Shown here in pieces: positions 47,604 through 59,452 of a DNA stretch of 64,000 bases (its first letter is position 1; every line of letters starts with the position of its first letter). Under the pieces are notes generated by a model. That model ran no database searches and was not told the origin of the DNA. It worked only from the letters and a program-made list of their open reading frames with translations. Source of the DNA: Ypsolopha sequella (lineage: Eukaryota; Arthropoda; Insecta; Lepidoptera; Ypsolophidae). Location of the stretch: positions 3,747,501-3,811,500 of the forward strand of contig OW203987.1 in NCBI GenBank assembly GCA_934047225.1, in the 5' to 3' direction. A program made the translations under genes and the position numbers.

Positions 47604-49708
47604 ATATCTATGATCGATCGAATTTCTTTAACAAGTGAGAAAGCTGGACAGTAGGAAATCAAAGCTGGTTGCAAAGGAGACAGTGGGATAGAAAATATAT
47701 GTACAGTATATATAATATAATATAGGAAGCTAAAATAGTATGAGATACAAAAACTTTCTTTAAACATCCTTGGAAAAAATACATGTCATATAACGCACTT
47801 TTCACCAAACATATTCAAGTTTGTTCTAATTTATACATTTTGCGTTATCCATTTAAAATAGATAACCGTTATCATATCGGAACATTACATTCAGATAATT
47901 AACATTATAGTTGATCATTTCTGTAGATTTCAGGACTATTGTTATCAATGAATTTTAAAAAGATTATGTTTGTACAAAATATTTTTGGTTATTATAATTT
48001 TTGTGACTCTACGATAGTTGTCGTTTAGTAATGTCGCGCTAACTGTGAATGCCTTGTAGTCAGTAAATGATAGATTGCGAAACAATAAAAATATGTTGTT
48101 ATATTGGTGTTTTTATTACGAGAATAAAACCGAAATAAAAACTGCATCATCTGTTCGAGTCAAGGTACTTTTTGTAGCTTATTTCACAAAACGGTGATAA
48201 GAACACGAAGTAATTGAATCAAATATAAAAGACAAGCAACTTGTTTAAATGAAAATATTAGAAGCTAAAGTGAGCGGTTGGCACAAAATATTTACAAGTC
48301 CTCATAGTTGTTGAATTTCATTTATTTTAAATACTTTACAAATAAAAAATGATCGTCCACTTCCAACAGTCTGCGGGTTCCGAAGTACTTCGAGCGTGCC
48401 TCTGTTACTTACTATCTAACTTGTATATACAGTACTTGAGTAGATCTCATGTTCAACAAGAAATAAATACTTTCAAACCAGACACAGTCCGCCCCTTGCA
48501 CATCTCATTCAAAAGTACTTCGAATCTCGCGTACTTACTACATTTACTTAGATATTGATACAAAAAATATGGCAAACAGCTCCATCTTGGTCATAATTAT
48601 GCAGTGCTGTACATAAAAAAAATGAAACATTTGATTTAAACCAAAGAATTTATTAACACGGCTTGCATTCCTAAGGATTAAATTTTACTTGACGAAAATA
48701 TATCTATAGAGAATAAATAAAAATGCTAGAAAAATAAATTATGTCTTTTAAATTCATTTTAATATAGTAATTACAGGGTCAATCACGGGAAGGAGGCTAA
48801 ATGGATCAGTTCCTAAAGTTGAGACATATTGAGCAAACTTTAACTTGAAAGATATAAAAAGTGTTGAAAGTTTCCTGTAAAAAGCCAGGAGTTCTTAATT
48901 TCTATCACCAGACACATTCTTTCCTCACACAATGGCCACACCCGTTACAGAAGGTCTGCTGTTAGCTGCGAACCAGATTATTAAAACATTTCTTTGGTCC
49001 GGAGCCCCATCGTCGTCAGACCCAGTATTATGTTATTTCAGTCAATAAGTACACATACAATATTTACATTGACATCACAACTATGAATAATATAATAAAA
49101 AACATAGGTATAAATATAAATATAAAGGGACTTTTGGCAACAAAATATTGTAGATGTACTTTGTTTATGATTTACAAAACAAACTAATTACCACTCAGTG
49201 GCTAGCTACGGTCAGTATAAAATTTAGGTAAGTATATTAATAAACCAGAAAAGCAATGTCCATTTTAAAATTTAACATATTAGATGTTTATGGTTGATAA
49301 ATTCTAGCTTATGCAAAAAAACTAGTCGGGTATGTCCACAGAGCATTTAAAGTCCCTCATTCCTCTGTGGTAAAATCACAACCAAGGAAAAAAAGATAAA
49401 TAATTATTTTAAAAATTATTAACAAAGTAGATAACATACTCTATTTTGTCACCAAATAACATTATAACATTCCTTCAAGAAAATAGCACGTCGTGGATAC
49501 GAAAAGGTAAAAAATATTTAGCTATGGATAGGTTTGATTTGGTGGCGCCAAAAATATTTCGAAAGCTGTTCATTGGAATTATATTCAAAGGTAAGATTCT
49601 AGAACTAAGAACACATATGTTGAGTATCACCTCTCCGACAACAAATCTGCGATGTAAAACTATCCTTCTCATATACAAACATCGAATATAATATATTAAT
49701 AACAAGGT

Positions 49709-49875
49709 AATAAAGCATATTCTGAAGGCTTTAATTTTAGTACTGTCAAAATTTACATGTTTACATAATGATGTAGCTTCTGTTCCTAACTTTTAAAGAC
49801 TATTTCGCAATGAAGAAAATTTTAATTTTGACAGCACTTAAACTAAATTTAAAGCCTACAGAATCTGCTTTATTA
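49709..49875. mobile_element. MITE in the left duplication copy
   Basis: Ends AATAAAGCATATTCTGAAGG and CCTACAGAATCTGCTTTATT, inner inverted ACTGTCAAAATTTAC / TTAATTTTGACAGCACTT. Repeated at 62036-62202 by the segmental duplication; a diverged relative is at 25000-25165. Confidence 0.7.
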
Positions 49876-50110
49876 TCTTCCAAAAACGGCATCAATTATG
49901 CACCGAGAAACCTACAGAACCGCCCCGCCCCACCCCGCGTATACCCAACACGACATCAACCGAACCGTATCTCGACGCCACCAAACTCAGCCGAACGATA
50001 TCAGGAAGTATATAATTCTCGGGTCATTCTCTTCTCGCACCGTCCGTCGTCGCCACAATCTTAGCACTAATTACAAGTCTCTCGTGTCACGTGACCGTCA
50101 CGTGGTCTCC

Positions 50111-50218
<108 letters not shown>

Positions 50219-50622
50219 CTATTAGTCAAATCAACATCGTTTCATGAAACGTCAAAAACGATTTTTTTGTATGAAAATACTTAGAAGTGACGTCATAACA
50301 TTGTATTTTGGCAGAAGGCAAATGAATAACTTCTAAATAGTTTCACTGTATTAAAATAAAATTTATAAATTGAACTTTAGGCAAAATTATGAACTAAGTA
50401 TGCACTATTTTTGAACATCAATTTTACGCATACTGGTTTTTAAATTTATTGACAACCCACTAGGCCACATACTTATTATTCACCGCTGTAATTGGATATC
50501 CTGCTCATACTATTCTTGAAAAAAATACCAATTAAACAACCCTAGGATAGGAAAATCAACTGATCAGCCATGGTCATAGTTGAACCCAAGTCAAGGCAGT
50601 GGGGCACAAAATGTCCCCAAAC

Positions 50623-52381
50623 ATATTTATTTATTTATTTATTTATTTTTATTCAGGAAACACACAGTCACAAACATAACAGATAACAATATACAAGACA
50701 CACAAACAGACCTACAGCTCCTTAAAAGATCGTTTACAAAAATAATGTGGGAAACAACAGGGGTGGTTTTGATAACATTAAATAAACACTGATAACACAA
50801 AGGTACGATAAACATTAAATACACACTGATAACATAGAGATACATTATTAAACCTTAGAGATTAAACAATATTTCGCCAGTCCTTTTTTTAAACGCGCCC
50901 AAGGAAAGATTAAAAATATCGACATCACTAAGGCCTTTATTGTAGAGATACAGGGTTCGCCAGAAAAATGAATGTTTTGCCATATTTGTTGAACATAAAT
51001 GGGTATAAAACGTATCTTTAGATCGTGAAGAAATGCGAGGGGTTTTAAGTGTTACTTTCTCCAAAAGTGCTTCGGAGTCTATTTGGTTGTTTATAATTTT
51101 GTAAAGAAATAGAACATCAAGATATTTTCTTCTGTTTTCTAAGGATGGAATCTTGTGACGCTTGGCAGTGCTAGCGTAGTCTTGAAAATAATGGCCAGTA
51201 CGGTAATCTAATGATTTAAGGAATTTGTTTTGGATCTTTTCAATTCTAGCAGTGTGCGACGTATATTGTGGGTTCCAAGCTACACTACCAAACTCCAGAG
51301 TGTTGCGAACATAGGCAAAGTATAAAGATTTTAGTGTTTCTGCACGTTTAAAAGGCTTTGATAGTCTAAGAATAAGACCAAGTTTTTTGTAAGCCCTATT
51401 CATGACATTATCAATATGAATATTGAAATTCAACTTGGAATCGAGAGTAACACCAAGATCCCTTATTTCATTCACTCGATGTATACTATTGCCCTCGAAG
51501 TTGTAATTAGAAATGATAGGTTTATGTTTACGGGTAAAACTAATAGTATAGCACTTATCTGGATTGAGGAGTAAGTGGTTATTTTGACAGTAAGTAGCTA
51601 GTCTGTCCAAGTCAGCTTGCAATTCCTTACAATCGTTTTCTGATAAGATCACTTTGAAAAGTTTCGCATCTTCTGCATAGAGAAGATGACAGGAGTTGAG
51701 TAAGCTATTGCCTATGTCATTTATATAGATAGTGAACAGGAAGGGACCTAGATGGGAGCCTTGCGGTACTCCAGAATCAATCGGAAGGAACCTAGACGTG
51801 TACCCTTTTATCGAAACCGCTTGACTTCGTTTGCTAATGTAAGATTCCAGCCATCTCAGTAGATCACCGTGTATACCGATCTCTGCCAATTTTGTGAGAA
51901 GAAAACTATGATTAATTTTGTCAAAGGCTTTAGAAAAATCGGTATACACGGCGTCCACCTGACAGCCGGCGTCCATGGCTTTGAGTAAAAAGTCAGTGTA
52001 GGTAACTAGGTTTGTGTCCACACTACGTCCTTTACAAAAACCATGTTGAGCAGAAGAAACGTGGTGAGAAAAAACTCTTGTTAACGCTTCTGTAACGATT
52101 TTTTCAAGTAATTTACCTAAAATACACAGTTTAGATATGGCTCTATATTTTGTCACATCGTTTTTGTCGCCACCCTTAGGAATAGGCGTGACCAGGGCTT
52201 TCTTCCAAATTTCCGGAAAGCTTCCTTCCGAAATAGATTTACGAAAAATAACTGAAATAGGCTCACATAATTCATCAGCACAGTTAGATAATATAATGGG
52301 ATGAATACCATCAAACCCTGGTCCCTTATTAGTGTCTAAGTTTTTCAAAAGCTTACAAACTTGTTTTCGAGTTATGCTGAC
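50623..52381 (-). pseudogene. LINE 1, reverse-transcriptase half (CR1/Jockey group), interrupted by BEL element
   Basis: The ORF (stop at 50855) shows KGPGFDGIHP, FRKSISEGSFPEIWKKA, TDFSKAFDKINH, SGVPQGSHLGPFLFTIYIND and LLYAEDAKLF: reverse-transcriptase motifs of non-LTR elements. The usual (F/Y)ADD box reads YAED. The 3' UTR ends in ATAAATAAATA repeats near 50623-50650. The ORF is cut at 52381 and resumes at 59178. It lies in sense in the last intron of SURF4. Confidence 0.9.
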
Positions 52382-52845
52382 TGAGCACGCGATGTGACGG
52401 CAGTGCTTTGTATCACCATAGGTTTTAAAAATAGCGGGAAGTGAAGAGAAAATTGGTGAAGATGAAAGATCTGACCTTGGGAAGGAGCTGCATGCACCAC
52501 AAACCACGCTTCGCCTGAGCCACCAAGTCTCTGGTGTTCTCCAAGATGGTTTTCTTCTTCCTCTTCGTGCCTGGTTGCGCTCTTCTCGGCTAATCTTCTT
52601 CGTAATAGTAATAGATGAAAATGAGGCGCACAGCGGGTGCGATCTCAAAATGGCGGGCGGTAGGGTCTAGGTAGGACCTAGTCGAATGGCAATCAGCGTA
52701 GACCTCCGGCGTGAAAGGCTTCTGATTGACGACTGATTGATTTGCGTCCAAAACTAAGCGGGTGGAGATGCAGCGAAAATGACAGTTGAAAATATTAATT
52801 CACAACTACCCCGCAGTATGAGAGCCACAAGAAGTGGCGCGAACA
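52382..52845 (-). mobile_element. BEL/Pao 3' LTR (464 bp)
   Basis: In element sense begins TGTTCGCGCCACTTC and ends CATCGCGTGCTCA. No difference from 58709-59172 was noticed. Flanked on the outside by the target duplication CTGAC (52377-52381). A frame starting at an ATG in the LTR (52648) runs in phase into the LINE. Confidence 0.95.
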
Positions 52846-52857
52846 TTTGCCCCCGGC
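52846..52857 (-). promoter_or_regulatory. BEL/Pao polypurine tract
   Basis: In element sense GCCGGGGGCAAA directly abuts the 3' LTR, where the plus-strand primer is expected. Confidence 0.6.
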
Positions 52858-52945
52858 GTTAAAACCATTGGTTTTAAAATAAGAATAGAAAAGTAAAAAT
52901 AAGACAGAGAATAACGAAATTTTGAAGCGGGGGCAAAGAAAGGAG

Positions 52946-53452
52946 TTATTGAGATGGGAGAGGGCAAAGACGCACGACAGGTCGTTTGTAAACACCTGTC
53001 GTCGTTTTGACAGAAGCTACCCTAATGACATTATCTTTGCCAGGGTATACAGCTACAATAACACCGAGCGGCCATTGAAGCGGTGGAGTGTTATCGGTAA
53101 CTACAACGACAACAGATCCAATTTTGATTGGGTTGGAAGGTGTATTCCATTTTCCTCTAGACTGGAGAAGATGGAGATAATCATTCTTCCATCGCCTTGC
53201 GAACGATTCTACCATTTGATCAAGCAACGCGTAGCGACGTAATAAATTAACTGGCTCATCAGCCACCTTACAAGCGGGTAATTCTTTTAAAGGAGTTGAC
53301 ATCAGAAAATGTGCAGGAGTTAACGCGCTAAGTTCAGATGGATCTTCACTCAGCAGCGTAAGCGGACGAGAATTTATGACACATTCTATTTGCGTAACTA
53401 CAGTTAATAATTCTTCGTAGGTCAACAGTTGAGTACCTACTACTCTATGCAA
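52946..53452 (-). pseudogene. BEL/Pao integrase C-terminal part (out of frame with the catalytic part)
   Basis: Contains HRVVGTQLLTYEELLTVVTQ, ECVINSRPL and LTPAHFLM, then the DUF5641-type tail with PLGVIVAVYPGKDNVIRVAS. These are the conserved end of BEL/Pao pol. It is separated from the preceding frame by a frameshift and stop around 53465-53485. Confidence 0.85.
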
Positions 53453-53475
53453 ATGCGTCTTAAATCCTTTGACAT

Positions 53476-54438
53476 CTATATCTCATAATGTCCCCCAAAA
53501 TGTGGGCTACGTGGAATATTAAATTTCCATTGTATTCTATGATCGGCAAGTTCATTCGCGAAAGACGTTTTAAATTCTTCGGAGTTTGTCAAATTGTAAA
53601 TTTCTGAGAGGGCATTTCTAGCGCCTACAAAGTTCGTAGCATTATCTGAATATACGAAAGACACTGCTCCACGTCTAGATAAAAAACGTTTGAACGCGGA
53701 AAGAAAAGTGTTCGTGCTAAGATCAGTTGCCAATTCAACGTGAACTGCACGAGTCACCAGGCATACAAATATGCAGAGGTAACATTTGACGGGACGGACT
53801 CCACGTTTTCGATACGGAGTGATACTGATAGGACCACAATAATCCACAGCGCAGTGGACAAAAGCTTTAGCCTCATTAACGCGGCATGATGGTAAATCTG
53901 CCATGAAAGGGAAGGTTTGTCTCGGCTTCGCCTTAAAACAATAATTGCAGCTATGTATTACGCGACGAACAATATTTCGACAGGAAAGTATCCAAAATTT
54001 TTGGCGGATTATTGACATTAAAGCCACTGGTCCAGTGTGACAATTTTTGCGATGATAATGAATGATAATCAATTCGACAATATGATTTTTACGAGGTAAC
54101 AACACAGGGTGTTGTTGATCGAACGTCATGTCTGTGTTGCGAAGTCGACCACCAACGCGTAACAATCCATTTTTATCTAAAAATGGCGATAGTCGATTTA
54201 AAGCGGGAGAACAAAGTTTATTTGACTTTAATCTTTTTATTTCATCAAGAAAATAAAATGCTTGAAGAGCTTTAATCAATGCAACTTCAGCGAAATCCAT
54301 ATCGGTAGCGGTAAATGATTGTGTGTAAAAGCACAAGCCATGACGAAATTCTTTCCGAAAGAGAAAGAAGTGGATGCGGTTCTTCATTACTAAAAGCGGG
54401 AAGAGAAATTGTTTTTGATTCCGGCAAGTTTTCTTCAA
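53476..54438 (-). pseudogene. BEL/Pao integrase, catalytic part
   Basis: Shows the zinc-binding region (HYHRKNCHTGP ... CNYCFK) and the core with AVDYCGPI (first Asp) and VYSDNATNFVGA (second Asp). The frame stops just after PHFGGHYE, the site that normally bears the third catalytic acidic residue. The N-terminal joint with the RNase H frame (54287-54330) is also out of phase. Confidence 0.9.
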
Positions 54439-57400
54439 TAGAAGCTGATTCTATTGTTTTGATTGGCCACTCTTTAGCGTCCAGATAAAGCCAAGCAGGT
54501 CCAGTGAACCAGAGCGGGTGACTCATCAACTGCATGGGAGTGAGACCACGGGAAAGACAGTCGCTCGGGTTTTGAGAACCAGCTGTATGGTAAAAACATT
54601 CAGCGGGAATAGCGGATATTATTTTTGTTATACGCGTCGCGACAAAGGTTTTAAACCTGTGCGGTGAGGAATGTATCCAGTGTAAAGTTACCATAGAATC
54701 GGTAAAACAGTAAATACGTTCAATATTGTGACGTATTTTATAAGCGTCAACTACACGACGAGTTAATTTCGACATGAGTAACGAGGCACAAAGCTCAAGG
54801 CGGGCGACACTGACGGTCTTGAGTGGACAGACTTTTGACTTTGCGCATACCAGCCGAATGCTAGTGCAAGTGTCTGAGTCATCTTGTACCCTAATATATA
54901 CGACACATCCGTATCCACGTTCACTTGCGTCTGCAAATGATATTATCGAAATTTTCGAATTTTGGAACACGTCTAAGTGGCGTTTAATACGTAAATCCCG
55001 CAAAACAGGTAGCTCCTTCAAATAGTTTTGCCAAATCTGCGCAATATCAGAGGGTAGTGTTTCATCCCAGTCTAATTTTAAAATACAGATTTTCTGCAAG
55101 AGTAATTTTGCGTACAAGATCACAGGAGCGGTAAAGCCGAGGACGTCGTACTGACGTGCTATCACGGACAAAACATTGCGTTTAGTACATGGGCGACTAT
55201 CTAGCGATACAGTAAAAGAGAACTCGTCAGAATCAGGCGACCACTGTAAGCCAAGAACTTTAAGAGTTTGAGTTTGTTCTTCAAAATTCTTACTAGAATT
55301 TAAGCGGTGAGTATCAGGCAGTGTATCAAGTAACTGTTGACAGTTACTAGACCACTTGACGAGCTCAAAGCCACCGGCCTTAAGCAATCCTACCAGCTCA
55401 TCTCTGAGCTGTAAGGAGCCCTGCACGGTGGGCGTGCTATAGCAGATGTCGTCCATGTAACAGTTTCGTGCGGCTACAGTAGCGGCGAGCGGGTACGCTG
55501 AACTCCCATCCTCACAGAGTTTCCTGACTACTCTCATCGCAAGGAAAGGGCTACTACGTAGTCCAAAGCAGACGCGATTGAACTGATAAGCGATAAGCGG
55601 TGAACACGTGTCAAAGCGGTATAAAAACTTTTGAAATTTGCGATCATCGGCGTTAACCAAAACTTGTAAGAACATTTGTTTGATATCCGAGGTAAAAGCG
55701 ATTTCATACAAGCGGAAGTCAAGTAAAATTAAAAACAAATCGTTTTGCAAATTAGCACCTGTGTGCAGCGTGTCATTTAATGAGACACGAGTACCATCAG
55801 CGGAGTCAGTCTTAGTACTGGCATTCATACAAATACGCACCTTTGTCGTTGATTTATCAACACGCACTACGGGATGATGCGGAATATAATAACCAAGAGA
55901 TAATTGGTCATCATTATGAAGCGGGGATATGTAACCTTTAGTTAGGTATTCATTTATTATATTGTTATACTCGGAACGTAAATCTGCGTTAGAAACAAAC
56001 CTACGCTCAAGAGACATAAAACACTTTTTTGCGTGATGGTACGAGTTTCCTAGTATGTTAGGATTCCGTGCGAACGGTAAAGAAACCGAATAGCGACCAG
56101 CGGGGTCACGTGACACATTGTTAATAAATAATTTTTCACATTCATCATTTGCGGGACTAGAAGCAGGTTCACAATGCACCTCTTCTAATTGCCAAAATTT
56201 TTGTAAAATAAAATCTATTGGCGGTTCAATCTCCATATAAGAGCATAACGAAATTGAACATGCGGTATTTTGGTAAACAGGCGTATTACCAATTAGCGTA
56301 AAACCGAAGATGGTCTGAAATCCCGTCGGCGTACCCGGGGGACCAGAGACGCGGCCTGATAACAAGATATCCGCGAATAAAGATGCACCGATAAGAATAT
56401 CAATCTCGCCCGGTAAGTAAAAGGTTTCATCAGCAAGTGTGATACCTTTTAAATATGAAAGCGTAGACAAATCGACCTGCACCGATGGTAAGTTGTCGGT
56501 AATACGGTCGATTACATAAGTGTCAAGCGAAATTGAAACCGAATCATCAAATCGTGAAAACAATTTAAGGTTTGTCGCACCCTTAATTGGGTTTGATGAA
56601 GAGCCGATGCCCTTAACAAAAGCGCGGGGAATTTTCTCATATTTTAAGTTAAGCTTCTCACAACAGGAAACCGTCGAAAAACTGGATTGTGACGCAGGGT
56701 CGCAGAGCGCACGTAGACGGACAGACATACCGTTAGAATCTTTCACGATCACTTGAATTGTACCTAAAAGGCATGTTTCATTACGCTGCGAGTTAGGCTG
56801 TAAGTTACATAAAGAAATATTATTACTCGCAGTTGGTACGGATTGAGAATCATTAGTCATATGTTCTGTGTTAGTCGCCGATACGGCAGGATCCACCATC
56901 CTCGAAGATTGCGTATGTGTGCGTGGAGACACGGTAATATTTTGACCAAGCGCGGTGTGAGTATTCATCACATTTTGTTTGCGGCACAACATCGAATGGT
57001 GTTTACAATTACAATGGCGGCAATTATAAGACGATTTACAAGCGGAGTTGTTATGCGTAATGCTTAAACAATTGGTGCAACCGTTATTAGATTTGATGAA
57101 CTGAAATCTTTTCTCGATATCTAGTTTCACAAATTCGGGACACTTATATAAATTATAGTGTTTTAATTGTTTACATAGCGGACAACAATTATTATTGGTC
57201 GAAGCGGAGACAAAAGCATGGGTTGACTTGGTACTGTACCCGGTTTTGTTGTTATTATTATTAGCGGAGCGGTTCGGAGCGGGAGCGGTAATTGCGGGTG
57301 CAGTGCGGTTCAGTATCTTAGTTTGTTCCCGTAAAAATGATATTAATTCATCATAATGGGGTAAATCGGAACCACGTTTAAACATTTCAAATGAACGAGC

Positions 57401-58246
57401 GGTTTCAACATCAAGTTTTTTAAGGGCCAAATACATAAGGATAAAATCCGAAAGATCTTTAATATTCAGCGATTTTAAACACGAAACAGCGGAACAGAAC
57501 TTGTCTAAAAACAAGTCCAAGTTTTTTGAACTAGCGGTAGTTAAAGGGCGAAATTCAAACATTTGATCCAAATAAGTAGTGGCTAAACTACGCGAGTCTT
57601 GAAAAGTAGAAACGAGTGTTTTCCAGATTATGTCGTAGTTAGTTGCGTTCGGTGTGATTCCAGAACAAATCGAAAGTGCCCGGCCAGAAAGTTTACCCAT
57701 CAGGTATTGTACTCGTTCGTTGTCGGTCAAGTCCGGATTATCGTGAATCGTGGTTTTAAATGTTTCATAGAATGTTGGCCACATAGTAGCTTCACCAGAA
57801 AAACCAACGAGTTCCAGTTTTGGAAGCTTGATAGTAGGTTTTTTGGGACATTCCATGTCAAGTGGAGCTTTAACTTTAGAGTCAGCCGATTTCGAAGAAT
57901 GTGATAACTTCCGGTTGATGTATTTGCAATGGGAGTAAAGATCCTCAAAAGCTGACCAACTTTGATAATTTGGTTCAAAATTAGGATTTATCAATACCTC
58001 TGTGTCATTAATTTCATCTATGATTACATGAATTTCTGAGCGTACAGTATCCAAAGTTTCGACATTGGCCATAAACAATTCTGCCGAAGAAACATCCTCT
58101 AAAGCGGTTTTAGAAAAGTCATAAACTCTCTGAAGGCGATTAAACAATTCTTGCCTTTTATTTTTAAGCTTCTTTAAACTATACGACATCTTTAATTTTG
58201 CAGCTTCTGCGGAATTTGGCATGTTATATAGTACAAAGTTAGGCAA
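54287..58246 (-). CDS. BEL/Pao Gag-protease-reverse transcriptase-RNase H polyprotein
   Basis: 1,319 codons. Roughly: coiled N-terminus (1-100), Gag DUF1759 region (about 150-300, LVGFSGEATMWPTFYETF), Cys/His knuckles (about 352-425), retropepsin-like DUF1758 region (about 514, ALCDPASQSSF), reverse transcriptase (about 760-1000, DIKQMFLQV near 850 and YMDD near 929), RNase H (about 1100-1250, SFADASERGYG and FTDSMVTLHWI). It ends where the integrase begins in another frame, after the TATD region near 54300. Order and motifs are diagnostic of BEL/Pao. Confidence 0.92.
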   Translation of the reverse strand: MPNFVLYNMPNSAEAAKLKMSYSLKKLKNKRQELFNRLQRVYDFSKTALEDVSSAELFMANVETLDTVRSEIHVIIDEINDTEVLINPNFEPNYQSWSAFEDLYSHCKYINRKLSHSSKSADSKVKAPLDMECPKKPTIKLPKLELVGFSGEATMWPTFYETFKTTIHDNPDLTDNERVQYLMGKLSGRALSICSGITPNATNYDIIWKTLVSTFQDSRSLATTYLDQMFEFRPLTTASSKNLDLFLDKFCSAVSCLKSLNIKDLSDFILMYLALKKLDVETARSFEMFKRGSDLPHYDELISFLREQTKILNRTAPAITAPAPNRSANNNNNKTGYSTKSTHAFVSASTNNNCCPLCKQLKHYNLYKCPEFVKLDIEKRFQFIKSNNGCTNCLSITHNNSACKSSYNCRHCNCKHHSMLCRKQNVMNTHTALGQNITVSPRTHTQSSRMVDPAVSATNTEHMTNDSQSVPTASNNISLCNLQPNSQRNETCLLGTIQVIVKDSNGMSVRLRALCDPASQSSFSTVSCCEKLNLKYEKIPRAFVKGIGSSSNPIKGATNLKLFSRFDDSVSISLDTYVIDRITDNLPSVQVDLSTLSYLKGITLADETFYLPGEIDILIGASLFADILLSGRVSGPPGTPTGFQTIFGFTLIGNTPVYQNTACSISLCSYMEIEPPIDFILQKFWQLEEVHCEPASSPANDECEKLFINNVSRDPAGRYSVSLPFARNPNILGNSYHHAKKCFMSLERRFVSNADLRSEYNNIINEYLTKGYISPLHNDDQLSLGYYIPHHPVVRVDKSTTKVRICMNASTKTDSADGTRVSLNDTLHTGANLQNDLFLILLDFRLYEIAFTSDIKQMFLQVLVNADDRKFQKFLYRFDTCSPLIAYQFNRVCFGLRSSPFLAMRVVRKLCEDGSSAYPLAATVAARNCYMDDICYSTPTVQGSLQLRDELVGLLKAGGFELVKWSSNCQQLLDTLPDTHRLNSSKNFEEQTQTLKVLGLQWSPDSDEFSFTVSLDSRPCTKRNVLSVIARQYDVLGFTAPVILYAKLLLQKICILKLDWDETLPSDIAQIWQNYLKELPVLRDLRIKRHLDVFQNSKISIISFADASERGYGCVVYIRVQDDSDTCTSIRLVCAKSKVCPLKTVSVARLELCASLLMSKLTRRVVDAYKIRHNIERIYCFTDSMVTLHWIHSSPHRFKTFVATRITKIISAIPAECFYHTAGSQNPSDCLSRGLTPMQLMSHPLWFTGPAWLYLDAKEWPIKTIESASIEENLPESKTISLPAFSNEEPHPLLSLSERISSWLVLLHTIIYRYRYGFR

Positions 58247-58685
58247 GTACCAGAACTATTGAAAGTTTTATACTGACTACAACATAGAATAATGCTAATG
58301 AGTTAGAGATAACACGGGCGGCGGACGAACCTGTGAACGAGTACCTCTCGATAATATTAAGAATTAGCAGGTAGGCAGATAATATTTTCTGTGAAATGAT
58401 CAAATGGTATAATCGCAGCGGATAAATTAACAGAATGGCGTATTTCACTGTAGATAATTTATAATTTCCAGTATATAGGAAATGGAATCACTAATATTTT
58501 GACGAATGCGGGGTTTTAATGCATAGATAATGCAAATAAGAGCGGGAATGCGGGGTAATACTGCGGGCAGAGTGAAAATTAGAGCGGAATTCACGTGTTC
58601 TTTAGACAAAGAACATGAAGATAGCGGTTGGAAATACCAAAAAATGGTTATAGATCGCAGATCAAAGGGCCTAAAATGGATCTAG

Positions 58686-58703
58686 ATCCGGCTCGAATGG
58701 CCA
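58686..58703 (-). promoter_or_regulatory. BEL/Pao primer-binding site
   Basis: TGGCCATTCGAGCCGGAT starts 5 nt inside the 5' LTR. It is complementary to a tRNA 3' end (T-loop-like CGGCTCGAA, then acceptor and CCA). The exact tRNA was not identified. Confidence 0.65.
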
Positions 58704-58708
58704 AAGAA

Positions 58709-59172
58709 TGAGCACGCGATGTGACGGCAGTGCTTTGTATCACCATAGGTTTTAAAAATAGCGGGAAGTGAAGAGAAAATTGGTGAAGATGAAAGATCTG
58801 ACCTTGGGAAGGAGCTGCATGCACCACAAACCACGCTTCGCCTGAGCCACCAAGTCTCTGGTGTTCTCCAAGATGGTTTTCTTCTTCCTCTTCGTGCCTG
58901 GTTGCGCTCTTCTCGGCTAATCTTCTTCGTAATAGTAATAGATGAAAATGAGGCGCACAGCGGGTGCGATCTCAAAATGGCGGGCGGTAGGGTCTAGGTA
59001 GGACCTAGTCGAATGGCAATCAGCGTAGACCTCCGGCGTGAAAGGCTTCTGATTGACGACTGATTGATTTGCGTCCAAAACTAAGCGGGTGGAGATGCAG
59101 CGAAAATGACAGTTGAAAATATTAATTCACAACTACCCCGCAGTATGAGAGCCACAAGAAGTGGCGCGAACA
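58709..59172 (-). mobile_element. BEL/Pao 5' LTR (464 bp)
   Basis: Same sequence as 52382-52845 at offset 6,327. It should hold the element's promoter; no TATA box was placed with confidence. Confidence 0.95.
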
Positions 59173-59177
59173 CTGAC

Positions 59178-59452
59178 TGAAGATATGTCGACAATGGCTT
59201 TAGCTGTTGTTTGGGTTATGGTAGTGCAAGGGATGTTGTTATCGGGAACAAAAACTGAATGGAAGTAGTCATTGAAGTAGTTGCAAATAGTCTCACAGTC
59301 AGATGAGGATTCTATTCCGTATGTCATGCGTTCGGGAACTGAGCTGACAGAAAACTTAGATTTAATAAATGTCCAAAAATACCTAGGTGATTTGCGAATA
59401 TTGTCCTCAGCAAAGCTTACAAAAGATTGATAGCATTCCTTAGTCAATTTTT
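59178..59452 (-). pseudogene. LINE 1, part upstream of the BEL insertion
   Basis: Encodes SPRYFWTFIKSKFS, DCETICNYFNDYFHSVF and continues, across the BEL element and its CTGAC duplication, into the reverse-transcriptase frame ending at 50855. The LINE sequence stops abruptly at 59452, in mid-ORF, at the junction of the segmental duplication. Confidence 0.9.

Larger units (their letters stand above)
52382..59172 (-). mobile_element. Full-length BEL/Pao LTR retrotransposon inserted in LINE 1
   Basis: 6,791 bp with two apparently identical 464-bp LTRs, TG...CA ends and a 5-bp target duplication CTGAC (52377-52381 and 59173-59177). Order in element sense: LTR, primer-binding site, gag-protease-RT-RNase H in one long frame, integrase in a second frame, integrase C-terminus in a third, polypurine tract, LTR. 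No envelope gene was seen. Two frame breaks in pol suggest that this copy is not autonomous although the LTRs look young. Confidence 0.95.

Noticed and set aside
52382..59172. Endogenous retrovirus with envelope
   Set aside because: Gene order and motifs are BEL/Pao and no envelope-like frame lies between integrase and the 3' LTR.
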